Of a DNA stretch of 64,000 nt, positions 1 through 8,375 are shown piece by piece (within the stretch, counting starts at the first letter, position 1; each line of letters starts with the position of its first letter). A model generated the notes under the pieces. That model did no database searches and was not told the DNA's origin. It saw only the letters and a list, made by a program, of their open reading frames with translations. Where the stretch lies: NCBI GenBank assembly GCA_016778985.1, contig JADHOM010000002.1, forward strand, positions 1 through 64,000, read 5' to 3'. The position numbers were made by a program, and so were the translations under genes. This DNA is from Alphaproteobacteria bacterium (GTDB taxonomy: Bacteria > Pseudomonadota > Alphaproteobacteria > Puniceispirillales > UBA1172).

Positions 1-1
1 A

Positions 2-154
2 CTGATTTTCTGTGGGCCTGTTAAGCCGCGTCATGTCATGATCAATGGCCGCTTTGTGGTTCGTGATTTTCATCTGGCGAGCATGGATATGAATAATCTG
101 CTAGCACAGCATGACAGGGCGGCGCGGCAGTTATTATCGCGCAGTGGCTATTAA
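2..154 (+). CDS. 8-oxoguanine deaminase-like amidohydrolase, C-terminal end only
   Basis: Only the last 50 codons are in the window; the 5' part lies upstream. The visible end reads VMINGRFVVRD followed by a short amphipathic tail ending LLSRSGY. This matches the way amidohydrolase-superfamily deaminases of the 8-oxoguanine deaminase / hydroxyatrazine hydrolase type close their composite beta domain. 8-oxoguanine deaminase makes urate from 8-oxoguanine, so it would feed PuuD encoded a few kb away. The gene converges on xdhC with a 6-bp gap. Guanine deaminase or another cyclic amidohydrolase cannot be excluded from this fragment. Confidence 0.6.
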   Translation: MIFCGPVKPRHVMINGRFVVRDFHLASMDMNNLLAQHDRAARQLLSRSGY

Positions 155-160
155 CCATAT

Positions 161-1132
161 CTACTCATCTGCATCAAGCCAAACCGCTAACTGAGCCGCG
201 ATAGATAGCGCCACTCGTTCAGGTGCCTTGCCCTTAATCATATCCAATCCCACCGGACAGGTTAGCCGCGCAAGCAGTGGCGGGCTAACCCCTGCTGCGA
301 CAAGAGATTTAGCAAAGCGTAGGCGTTTCGTTGCTGAGCCGATCAACCCTAATCTGGCAAATTGGTTGGCTGTCAAAATGGAATGAACAATTGCCTCATC
401 TAAGCGGTGCGAATAACTCATCACCAGATGGAAGCTATCGGCAGGCGCATGGCGCGCAACAACTGTCATATCAGTCGCTGGCACGATGGTTATATCGGGC
501 ATCGTATCTGTAATATTCGCTGGAAAGCGCGTCGCTGCATCATCAACCCAAACACGATTGAACCCTAGCTGACCAGTAATTGCCATGACCGCCCTGCCAA
601 CATGACCAGCGCCATAAAGATATAATGAGCGCGGCGGCAGCGTGACGTTTTGGCAAAATGTTTTTGCCACTGGATCATAGCCATATCGGCTATTTTCTGC
701 CCTGTCATCTGGCAGTTGGGTTAACGCTTGCGGCAAGGTTCTGTCATCCGAGCTATGATAATATAGCGCCGCCGTCGCCTCCGATAGGGCAGCAACCGCA
801 TCCGCGCTCATCGGGGCATAGGCTTCAAATAACAGCATTACCGAGCCGCCGCAACATTGCCCCAGAGATGGCCCTAAGGCAAATTTCTGCCAGTGCCGGA
901 TAAATCCATGATGTTGGCTAGTCACTTGCTCGATAAGGCTGTGGGCTATGCTAATCGCCTCAAACTCCAGCCTGCCGCCACCAATCGTGCCAATCATATG
1001 ATCAGACAGCACCAGCATATCTGCCCCCATCTCACGCGGGGTTGACCCTTTAGCGTCAGCAATAATAATCCGGCATAGCACGCGATCCGCTGCCAGATAT
1101 GAACTGACCTGTTTGAGCCAAGATATTGTCAT
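161..1132 (-). CDS. xdhC: XdhC, molybdenum-cofactor insertion factor for xanthine dehydrogenase
   Basis: XdhC binds molybdenum cofactor, supports its sulfuration and loads it into XdhB; it is not part of the mature enzyme. The N-terminal XdhC/CoxI domain shows TPREMGADMLV and IGTIGGGRLEFEA. The C-terminal Rossmann domain begins LYLYGAGHVGRA near residue 170 and ends with GKAPERVALSIAAQ, typical of the family. It is the last gene of the xdhABC set, 34 bp after xdhB. Two in-frame ATGs lie close together; AAGG sits 6 bases before the second (1132) but touches the first (1138), so 1132 is preferred. Confidence 0.93.
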   Translation of the reverse strand: MTISWLKQVSSYLAADRVLCRIIIADAKGSTPREMGADMLVLSDHMIGTIGGGRLEFEAISIAHSLIEQVTSQHHGFIRHWQKFALGPSLGQCCGGSVMLLFEAYAPMSADAVAALSEATAALYYHSSDDRTLPQALTQLPDDRAENSRYGYDPVAKTFCQNVTLPPRSLYLYGAGHVGRAVMAITGQLGFNRVWVDDAATRFPANITDTMPDITIVPATDMTVVARHAPADSFHLVMSYSHRLDEAIVHSILTANQFARLGLIGSATKRLRFAKSLVAAGVSPPLLARLTCPVGLDMIKGKAPERVALSIAAQLAVWLDADE

Positions 1133-1166
1133 CCTCATCCTTAATTGATTAGCGTTACCCCGCCAC

Positions 1167-3479
1167 TTAACCCGATGCCTTCATCTGATGCGCAGTCATT
1201 AAAATATGTTCAGCTGTCAATGGAGTGTTTAACATTGGATACGTGTCTGGATACTGGCCAAGACTTTGCAGCGCATGACTCACCGCGCCATAGACGCTCA
1301 TCGCCAGCATGAATGGCGGCTCACCCACAGCTTTTGATTTATGGATAGTGTCTGAGCGGTTGCCATCACTTTCATAAAGATCAATATACATCTCATCAGG
1401 TCTGTCCGATGTTGCCGGTATCTTATAGGTCGATGGCGCATGGGTGAGTAACCTGCCATCATCGCCATAGACCAATTCTTCCATCGTTAGCCAGCCCATC
1501 CCCTGAATAAAGCCGCCCTCAATCTGTCCCAGATCAATCGCTGGATTGATCGAATGTCCAACATCATGCAGAATGTCAACTTGATTGACGCGGCTTTCAC
1601 CGGTTAGAATATCGACCGTCACTTCAGATACAGAAGCCCCATAAGCAAAATAATAAAATGGTGAACCGCGCCCTGCGTCTCTATCCCAGTGAATATCTGG
1701 TGTCGCATAAAATCCGGTTGCAGATAGCGATATCCGCCCTTGCCAGCACTGGCTAGCGGCCTCAGCAAAGCTGATACGCTCATCCCCGATATGCACCTGA
1801 CCTTCGACAAAGCGCACCGCATCAGCGGAGGTTTGATAGAGTGTGCTTAGATATTCAGCCATCCGGCCTTTCAAAGTTTCCGCCGCATGTTGAGTTGCCA
1901 TACCATTAAGGTCTGTCCCAGATGAGGCGGCGGTTGCTGACGTGTTGGGAACCTTGCCCGTGCTGGTCGCTGTTATTTTCACCATGTCATCAGAGATACC
2001 AAAAGCATGGGCGCAAATCTGGCGGGTTTTGGTATAAAGCCCCTGCCCCATTTCCGTCCCCCCATGATTGAGATGCACCGAGCCATCGGTATAAATATGA
2101 ATAAGCGCGCCAGCCTGATTAAGAATGGTTTTGTTAAAAGATATGCCAAACATGACCGGGGCAAAGCCAATGCCTTTTTTGAAAATCGGTGACGATTGAT
2201 TGAAGCTCTCTATCGCCTGCCGCCGCCGAACATAATCTGATGACGCCAACAGCTGATCGGTTAAGGTATTGATAATGCAATCACGCACCGGCATATGATA
2301 AGCGGTAAGCTGAGCCTTTTTTGCGGTTGTCCAATCAGTAAAATAATTGCGTTGGCGCACCACGACAGGATCAAGATGTAGAGCCGCCGCCACGTCTTCG
2401 ATAATGCGTTCCATGGCCATCATTCCTTGCGGGCCGCCAAAGCCCCGAAATGCTGTATTAGATGGTGTATGCGTTTTACATAGCCGAGATGTTATCCGCA
2501 TATGATCAATGGCATAGCAATTATGGGCATGTAATACGGCACGTTCGGCAATCGCTTGTGACAGATCATACGACATCCCACACCGCAGCGCCTGATCAAC
2601 ATCTATTGCCGAAATGCGGCCGTTATCAACATAACCAACAGCATAAGAGATCAGCATATCGTGACGCTTTCCGGTGACCCGCATATCCTCATCACGATCA
2701 TAGACTAGCTTAACCGGACTACCTGTTTTTCGTGCCGCTAGAGCGGAGATAATTGATGGCAAATTGCTCTGGCTTTCTTTACCACCAAAGCCGCCACCCA
2801 TCCGCCGAACATCAACCGTTACAGCATGAAAGGGGACACCTAAAGCCTGCGCGACTTTGTGCTGAACTTCGGTCGGGTGCTGGCTCGATACGGAAATCGT
2901 CATATCGCCGGCTTCACCCGGCATGGCATAAGCCGCCTGACCCTCAAGATAGAAATGCTCTTGGCCACCAATGCGAATTGCCCCTGATAGCGTATGCTGG
3001 GCTGTGGCGAGCGCTGTTTCAACCGAGCCTGTCGTCAACACATAAGGCGTTTCAAGGTAATGGTTTTGCGCTAGCGCATCATCAATCGTCAGGATAGCTG
3101 GCAGGTCTTGATATATGATCCGGGCTTTTGCTACCGCCATGCGTGCCGCTTTGGCGCTGCGGGCAACAACCGCAAATATCGCCTGCCCATGATATTCAAC
3201 AGTATTTTCAGCAAAAATAGGATCATCGCCAAAAACCGGACTCGCGTCATTATCACCGGGAATATCGGCGGCGGTAAGCACCGTCACCACATCACGGCTG
3301 GCTAGGCAATCGGATAAATCCATTTCCATAATATGAGCATGGGCGCGTTCCGACAGACCAAGGGCAATATGAAGCCCGTCAGCAGGAAAGGCGATATCAT
3401 CAACATATCTTGCTTCACCCGTCACATAAAGCGTGGCGCTATCATGGGCAACAGGTTGGTGAAGCGATGAGCCTGGCAT
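1167..3479 (-). CDS. xdhB: Xanthine dehydrogenase, molybdopterin-binding large subunit
   Basis: This 770-residue catalytic subunit oxidises hypoxanthine and xanthine to urate at the Mo centre. Family motifs are in order: the N-terminal ALD/Xan_dh segment (GEARYVDDI), the cofactor loops GGGFGGKE (near residue 230) and AFRGFGGPQGM (near 345), and the active-site loop AVGEPPF. The Glu in that loop, residue 720, matches the catalytic base known in the family. Length is normal for the two-subunit bacterial enzyme. It starts 2 bp after xdhA with a GGGGAAT ribosome site at the end of xdhA, so translation is tightly coupled. Confidence 0.96.
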   Translation of the reverse strand: MPGSSLHQPVAHDSATLYVTGEARYVDDIAFPADGLHIALGLSERAHAHIMEMDLSDCLASRDVVTVLTAADIPGDNDASPVFGDDPIFAENTVEYHGQAIFAVVARSAKAARMAVAKARIIYQDLPAILTIDDALAQNHYLETPYVLTTGSVETALATAQHTLSGAIRIGGQEHFYLEGQAAYAMPGEAGDMTISVSSQHPTEVQHKVAQALGVPFHAVTVDVRRMGGGFGGKESQSNLPSIISALAARKTGSPVKLVYDRDEDMRVTGKRHDMLISYAVGYVDNGRISAIDVDQALRCGMSYDLSQAIAERAVLHAHNCYAIDHMRITSRLCKTHTPSNTAFRGFGGPQGMMAMERIIEDVAAALHLDPVVVRQRNYFTDWTTAKKAQLTAYHMPVRDCIINTLTDQLLASSDYVRRRQAIESFNQSSPIFKKGIGFAPVMFGISFNKTILNQAGALIHIYTDGSVHLNHGGTEMGQGLYTKTRQICAHAFGISDDMVKITATSTGKVPNTSATAASSGTDLNGMATQHAAETLKGRMAEYLSTLYQTSADAVRFVEGQVHIGDERISFAEAASQCWQGRISLSATGFYATPDIHWDRDAGRGSPFYYFAYGASVSEVTVDILTGESRVNQVDILHDVGHSINPAIDLGQIEGGFIQGMGWLTMEELVYGDDGRLLTHAPSTYKIPATSDRPDEMYIDLYESDGNRSDTIHKSKAVGEPPFMLAMSVYGAVSHALQSLGQYPDTYPMLNTPLTAEHILMTAHQMKASG

Positions 3480-3481
3480 AC

Positions 3482-5011
3482 TTATTCCCCTGCCTCAATC
3501 ATTGTCATTGTGATGGCCTTTGGCACATCAGGTGCTGGCGGCAAGGATGAAGGATAAAGCCGCTTAACGCCATTATCCTGACTGACCTCAATCAGCATTT
3601 TCCGCAACAGGTTTTCGGCAACAAGCAGACGATAGGCGCTGGATGCCCGCATATCTGAGATTGGCTGAAAATCTTCTGCTAAAGCGCTTACCGCCGCATC
3701 CGGCAAAGGCTGTTCCACATCATGCCCCTTAAGCACTTGTTCAAGCCGATAAGCGCGCGCCGGCGTTGCCGCCATGCCGCCAAATCCGATACGGATATCG
3801 CTAATTAGCTGACCATCACGACGTATCCAGACCGCCATTAAGACGGCGGAAATATCCTGATCAAATCGTTTTGAAATCTTATAGGCATGAACCGCCTCCT
3901 TACTGCCCAATCGCGGCAGCCTAATCGCTTCTATGAACTCACCTTGCTTTCTGTCTTGCTTGCCATAGCTGATAAAAAACGCATCCAAAGCAAGTTGCCG
4001 TCTCTTACCAGCATGATTAAGTGTTAATTCTGCACCTAGTGCCAAAAAGCATGGCGACATATCACCAATCGGTGAGCCATTTGCAATATTGCCAGCAACG
4101 GTACCAGAATACCGCACTTGGGCTGAACCAAAGCGTTGCCAGACCTCCGCCAAGCCCTCAAAATCTGTTGCCAGCGCTGCCATCGCCTCGGCATGCGTGA
4201 CCGCCGCGCCAACGGTAACGCGGTCATCCGTGCGGGAGATTGTCTTGAGGGCATTAACCCTGCCCAAATAAATAAAGCGGTTGATCTGGCGGTGCTGTTT
4301 GGTCACCCAAAGGCCGATATCGGTTGCCCCAGCCAAAAACGTCGCATCAGGATATTTGCGGGTTAGACTGGCTAGCTCTGATAGCTCTCTTGGGGCATAA
4401 AACGCCTGCTCAGAGGTCTCAATGCTAAGCATGGCTTTATCATCTTGCGCGCGCTGAAGATATTCATATTCAATCTTGCGACGGCTCAGATCAGCCTCAT
4501 GCTCAGATGCTGAAGGGCAATGGCGAGCTGCGCTCAACCCCGCATCTATCAAAGCGCCATAGCCAGTACAGCGGCATAAGTTTCCTGATAAAATCTGCTG
4601 AATATTGTGGCGGTTGTCAGCCATGCTATTTTCATATCCAGCATATAAAGACATCACAAATCCAGGGGTGCAAAACCCGCATTGCGCCCCATGCCCCTCG
4701 ACAATAGCCGCCTGAACAGGATGTAACGCCCCGTCAGATCGGCGCAAGGCCTCAACCGTTGTAATTGATAATCCATCGAGCATGGGAAGAAAAAGGATAC
4801 AGGCATTAACAGCCTTATAAATAAGCTGACCCGATTGATTAAGATCAGCAACAACTACCGTGCAAGCCCCGCAGTCACCTTCCCCGCAGCCTTCTTTTGT
4901 TCCGGTCAACATTTTAATAAGCCGCAACCAGTTCAGCAATGTTGTATCAGGGTTGATAGCCTTAACGGACTGCTCCTCACCATTAAGCAAAAATCGTATC
5001 TCTGACCTCAT
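3482..5011 (-). CDS. xdhA: Xanthine dehydrogenase, 2Fe-2S/FAD small subunit
   Basis: This 509-residue electron-transfer subunit passes electrons from the Mo centre through two 2Fe-2S clusters to FAD and NAD+. Cluster cysteines are visible: C42, C47, C50 and C71 (plant-ferredoxin type), and C111, C114, C146 and C148 (all-alpha domain, CGFCTPGF and LCRCTGY). The FAD domain follows from about residue 200 (FLAGATDIGLW, then GTVAGNIANGSPIGD). A GGGGGA ribosome site precedes the ATG at good spacing. A 13-bp palindrome (5047-5059) and an 11-bp-stem hairpin (5087-5117) lie between it and the upstream binding-protein gene, so it may have its own control within the longer operon. Confidence 0.96.
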   Translation of the reverse strand: MRSEIRFLLNGEEQSVKAINPDTTLLNWLRLIKMLTGTKEGCGEGDCGACTVVVADLNQSGQLIYKAVNACILFLPMLDGLSITTVEALRRSDGALHPVQAAIVEGHGAQCGFCTPGFVMSLYAGYENSMADNRHNIQQILSGNLCRCTGYGALIDAGLSAARHCPSASEHEADLSRRKIEYEYLQRAQDDKAMLSIETSEQAFYAPRELSELASLTRKYPDATFLAGATDIGLWVTKQHRQINRFIYLGRVNALKTISRTDDRVTVGAAVTHAEAMAALATDFEGLAEVWQRFGSAQVRYSGTVAGNIANGSPIGDMSPCFLALGAELTLNHAGKRRQLALDAFFISYGKQDRKQGEFIEAIRLPRLGSKEAVHAYKISKRFDQDISAVLMAVWIRRDGQLISDIRIGFGGMAATPARAYRLEQVLKGHDVEQPLPDAAVSALAEDFQPISDMRASSAYRLLVAENLLRKMLIEVSQDNGVKRLYPSSLPPAPDVPKAITMTMIEAGE

Positions 5012-5046
5012 TTGAGTATCCCCCGATTATCACCCAATGATGAAAG

Positions 5047-5059
5047 GAAAGTCACTTTC
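5047..5059. promoter_or_regulatory. Perfect 13-bp palindrome upstream of xdhA
   Basis: GAAAGT-C-ACTTTC is a perfect 6-1-6 palindrome 36-48 bp before the xdhA start. Size and position would suit an operator for a dimeric regulator, but no regulator gene is near and no second copy was found, so the role is a guess. Confidence 0.3.
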
Positions 5060-5086
5060 AATAAGCACCTATGTCATATGCAAAAT

Positions 5087-5117
5087 TGATCAGAGGCAGA
5101 AAACCCGCCTCTGATCA
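5087..5117 (-). terminator. Stem-loop after the BMP-family gene (partial terminator or mRNA 3'-end stabiliser)
   Basis: TGATCAGAGGC and GCCTCTGATCA form a perfect 11-bp stem around a 9-base loop, 11 bp past the stop of the binding-protein gene. On the minus strand it is followed only by AATTTTG, a weak U-tract. It may therefore protect the upstream mRNA end or reduce read-through into xdhA, as intercistronic hairpins do in binding-protein operons, more than terminate fully. Confidence 0.5.
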
Positions 5118-5128
5118 TATGATTACGT

Positions 5129-6250
5129 TTAGTTAGGAATGTTACCTTCAACACCCTCAACATAATAATTCATTGCCCAGAGACCGCCATCATCCAGCAC
5201 CTCACCAGCATTGAGGATAATGTTCCCCTTATTATCCATCATCGGACCTTCAAAGATGTTGAGTGAGCTTTCAGCAATACCATCACGGGCGGCAGCAGCG
5301 GCAGCAGCAACATCATCAGTCATATTCTTAAACTCTGACAGAACAAGGAAGTCATCGCCAATGCCCTTCCAGGTGTTACCAGCCCAATGATCTGGCCCGT
5401 CACCAGTTGACCATGTGCCATCAATCACTTTTTGAACCTGATCAATGTAATATGGGCCCCAGTTATTAACCGAGGCAAAAAGTTGCGCGTTTGGCGCAAA
5501 CTCATGCATATCAGATGACTGACCAAAGCCTTTTGCACCAGCTTTTTCAGCTGTCTGGAGCATGGCCGGGCTGTCTGTATGCTGGGCTAGAACATCAGCA
5601 CCTTCGGCGATCAGCACCTTGGCAGCATCTGCCTCTTTCACCGGATCATACCAGCTATTTACCCAGACGACTTTAATTGTCGCGTCTTTGTTAACCGAAC
5701 GTAACCCACGAGCAAAAGAGTTAATGCCTTGAATGACTTCGGGGATAGGGAAAGCAGCAAGATAGCCAATCTGATTAGATTTGGTTGTCATGCCAGCAAC
5801 AACACCCTGAACATAGCGACCTTCATAGAAACGGATATTGCCCGTTGCCATGTTTTCAGCCCGCTTATAGCCCGTGATATGATCAAAAATAACATCAGGA
5901 TTTTCACCCGCTACTTTCAGCGTCTGTTCCATATAGCCAAAAGATGTTGTGAAAATAATCTGATTTCCATCAGCAACCAATTCCCTAATAACGCGGGTGG
6001 CATCGGGGCCTTCTGGAACATTTTCTACATAACTGGTGACAATTTGATCACCAAAATGATCTTGCAGCTGTTGACGGCCGACTTCATGGGCATATGTCCA
6101 GCCATGATCGCCAGGATTGGTCAGATAGACAAACCCAACTTTCAGCGGTTCATCAGCACTTACTTCTTCCTTAGTGGTAGACGAGTTGTAAAAATAAATG
6201 CCACCAAGCGCAATAACAGCGATCAGTAACAATAGCATTGATCTGTTCAT
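5129..6250 (-). CDS. BMP-family (PnrA/Med-like) ABC transporter substrate-binding protein
   Basis: This is the extracytoplasmic receptor of the importer encoded just upstream (6344-10006). The BMP family binds nucleosides or purine-type ligands. Residues 37-60 (KVGFVYLTNPGDHGWTY) open the fold, and ARDGIAESSLNIFEGP lies near the C-terminus, as in family members linked to purine operons. The N-terminus is hydrophobic (LLLLIAVIALGGIYFY) with no lipobox Cys and no clear Ala-x-Ala site, so it could stay as an uncleaved anchor. A GGGAG ribosome site supports the ATG. Next to puuD and xdh the likely cargo is a purine base or oxidised purine; this is inference. Confidence 0.9.
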   Translation of the reverse strand: MNRSMLLLLIAVIALGGIYFYNSSTTKEEVSADEPLKVGFVYLTNPGDHGWTYAHEVGRQQLQDHFGDQIVTSYVENVPEGPDATRVIRELVADGNQIIFTTSFGYMEQTLKVAGENPDVIFDHITGYKRAENMATGNIRFYEGRYVQGVVAGMTTKSNQIGYLAAFPIPEVIQGINSFARGLRSVNKDATIKVVWVNSWYDPVKEADAAKVLIAEGADVLAQHTDSPAMLQTAEKAGAKGFGQSSDMHEFAPNAQLFASVNNWGPYYIDQVQKVIDGTWSTGDGPDHWAGNTWKGIGDDFLVLSEFKNMTDDVAAAAAAARDGIAESSLNIFEGPMMDNKGNIILNAGEVLDDGGLWAMNYYVEGVEGNIPN

Positions 6251-6343
6251 AATTTTATTTCTCCCTCAGTAATAAAAAACATAATTAAAAAAACACAAAT
6301 AAAAATCTCTAAAAATGGTACCCATATAAATCATCTTGCTAAA

Positions 6344-7252
6344 TTATCTTGTGATCAAGAAGTTCTTACCCAAATGCGCCGGCGCCCCAAATTGAATCCG
6401 CCCTCCTCGCGAAATCAGAACAAGCACCGTGATTGTCGCAAAGTATGGCAACATTGACAAGAACTGAGATGGAACGGCCCAGCCGCGAGCCTGACCAACC
6501 AGCTGCATAATCGTAATGCCACCAAATAAAATAGCCCCTGCCGTAACACGCCATGGTTGCCATGATGCAAACACCACCAGCGCTAAAGCAATCCATCCAC
6601 GCCCTGATGTCATGCCTTCCGCCCAGTGTGGGGTCAATACAAGCGGCAGATAACCGCCACCTAAACCCGCCATAAAGCCACCAAACAGCACCGCCATAAA
6701 ACGAACTCGCAAGACCGGATAGCCAAGCGCATGAGCGCTGTCATGATTAATGCCAACCGCCCGCAAGACCAGCCCAAATTGCGTATAATTGAGCACATAT
6801 GCCGTCAGCCCAACTAAGATCACAGAGAGATAGGCCAGAAAATCAAGTCTGAAAAATGCCCCTATCATAGGAATATCTGAAATCCATGGAATAATTAGCG
6901 ATGGTAGGCCGTCAATAGATTGTCCGACTAGCGGCGCCCCAATCAGACCAGAAAGACCGGTTCCAAAAATCGTTAAGGCCAAGCCTGTTGCGACTTGATT
7001 TGTTGCCAAGCCTAGCACAAAAACAGCAAATATGAGGGATATCAGCAGGCCAGCTAAACCGCCACCAAGAATACCCAGATAGGGGCTTCCTGTTAGGCTA
7101 GCGACACCAAATGCGGCGACCGCGCCCATCAGCATCATGCCTTCTACGCCGAGATTAAGCACACCACTTTTCTCAGCTACAAGCTCCCCTGTGGCGGCGA
7201 GGATTAGCGGCACAGAGGTCAGCAAGATTGCTAAAAGTAACTCTTCAGCCAT
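6344..7252 (-). CDS. ABC transporter permease (YufQ/NupQ-like, BPD_transp_2)
   Basis: One of two membrane subunits of the purine-type importer. It is a hydrophobic protein of about 302 residues with many predicted helices and the family motif SGVLNLGVEGMMLMGA in the first third, plus a late GRGWIALALVVFASW. The ATG at 7252 overlaps the stop of the upstream permease by 8 bp (ATGGCTGA), a usual coupling arrangement; an ATG four codons earlier (7264) is possible but overlaps more. It is followed by a 93-bp spacer before the binding-protein gene. Confidence 0.9.
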   Translation of the reverse strand: MAEELLLAILLTSVPLILAATGELVAEKSGVLNLGVEGMMLMGAVAAFGVASLTGSPYLGILGGGLAGLLISLIFAVFVLGLATNQVATGLALTIFGTGLSGLIGAPLVGQSIDGLPSLIIPWISDIPMIGAFFRLDFLAYLSVILVGLTAYVLNYTQFGLVLRAVGINHDSAHALGYPVLRVRFMAVLFGGFMAGLGGGYLPLVLTPHWAEGMTSGRGWIALALVVFASWQPWRVTAGAILFGGITIMQLVGQARGWAVPSQFLSMLPYFATITVLVLISRGGRIQFGAPAHLGKNFLITR

Positions 7253-8375
7253 GACTAGCCTCATCTTTTTTAATACTGGTTTTATTAATACTGGCTTTTT
7301 CTGTCACCCCAACCCAGACAATTCGATAATGGGTCAGCGTTTCCCCTGCCAATAACATAAATAGCAAAATACCATTAAAGATGCCTGTCACCACTTTCGG
7401 GATACGCATTGAGATTTGTGCCGTATCACCGCCAAGCTCAGCCAGCGCAACGACTAATCCAGCAGCGATAGCGGCCAGCGGATTAAGCCGTGCCAGAAAC
7501 GCCACAATAATCGCCGTGAAGCCATAGCCAAATGAGATTTGCGGCTGCAACATGCCAATATTGGCTGACACTTCAATCATGCCAGCAAGACCAGCCAATG
7601 CCCCCGATACCATCATCACAAACATCGTCACCCGACCTTGATGAAAGCCAGCAAAACGGCCGGCACGTGGGGCATCCCCCATGAGCTTAATTTGATAGCC
7701 GCCAAGACTGCGCGTCAGATAAAACCAGCCGCAAATTGCCACCAAAAACGCCACAGGCACGCCCCAATGTAACTGCCCTAATCGGCCAATTCCGGGTAAT
7801 GACATGACCGGGATTAATCCGGCATCGGGATAGGCTTTGGTTAGCGGAAAGCCAAATGCCAACGGGTCACGCCATGGGCTTCGCACCGTCCAGTCAACTA
7901 GAAAGATAGCAATATAAGTCAGCATTAATGAGACCAATATCTCATTTGTTTTGAACCGCACCTTGAGCAATCCGGGGATCGCCCCCCATAAAGCGCCTGC
8001 TAGCATGGCCATCACCGCCATGGCTATGATCATAAACCGACTTTCCGCCTCAGGAAAAGATAAGGCGACCCAGCCTGCCCCCATTGCCCCAAGGATGAGC
8101 TGGCCTTCGGCGCCAATATTCCAAACATTAGCCCGAAAACAGAAAATCAATCCGGTGCTAATAATGATCAAAGGGCAAGCTTTGACAAGCAGGTTTCCGA
8201 CTTGATCAGGGCGTGATAAAGGCGCGATAAAAAACTCATATAATGCATCTAGCGGGGGATATCCGAGCAAAGCAAAAATGATCCCGCCAGCCAGCACAGT
8301 GATCAAAATTGATATAATCGGAACAGCAATCGTCAGATAGGTAGGAATATCTTTGCGTCTCTGTAAAATAATCAT
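7245..8375 (-). CDS. ABC transporter permease (YufP/NupP-like, BPD_transp_2)
   Basis: Second membrane subunit, 376 residues, strongly hydrophobic. NVWNIGAEGQLILGAMGA near residue 85 is the hallmark loop of this permease group. It overlaps the ATPase gene by 4 bp upstream and the partner permease by 8 bp downstream. The last residues contain a small internal duplication (KASIN/KTSIK) coded by a 15-bp tandem repeat at 7271-7300, which appears to be a tail addition outside the membrane core. Confidence 0.92.
   Translation of the reverse strand: MIILQRRKDIPTYLTIAVPIISILITVLAGGIIFALLGYPPLDALYEFFIAPLSRPDQVGNLLVKACPLIIISTGLIFCFRANVWNIGAEGQLILGAMGAGWVALSFPEAESRFMIIAMAVMAMLAGALWGAIPGLLKVRFKTNEILVSLMLTYIAIFLVDWTVRSPWRDPLAFGFPLTKAYPDAGLIPVMSLPGIGRLGQLHWGVPVAFLVAICGWFYLTRSLGGYQIKLMGDAPRAGRFAGFHQGRVTMFVMMVSGALAGLAGMIEVSANIGMLQPQISFGYGFTAIIVAFLARLNPLAAIAAGLVVALAELGGDTAQISMRIPKVVTGIFNGILLFMLLAGETLTHYRIVWVGVTEKASINKTSIKKDEASHG
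7271..7300. repeat. 15-bp tandem duplication in a gene 3' end
   Basis: Two copies of TAATACTGGNTTTWT in direct tandem, in frame in the last codons of the upstream permease gene. Confidence 0.7.

Noticed and set aside
5729-6229. 166-codon open frame antisense to the BMP-family gene
   Set aside because: It mirrors a well-supported gene; no ribosome site or family motif.
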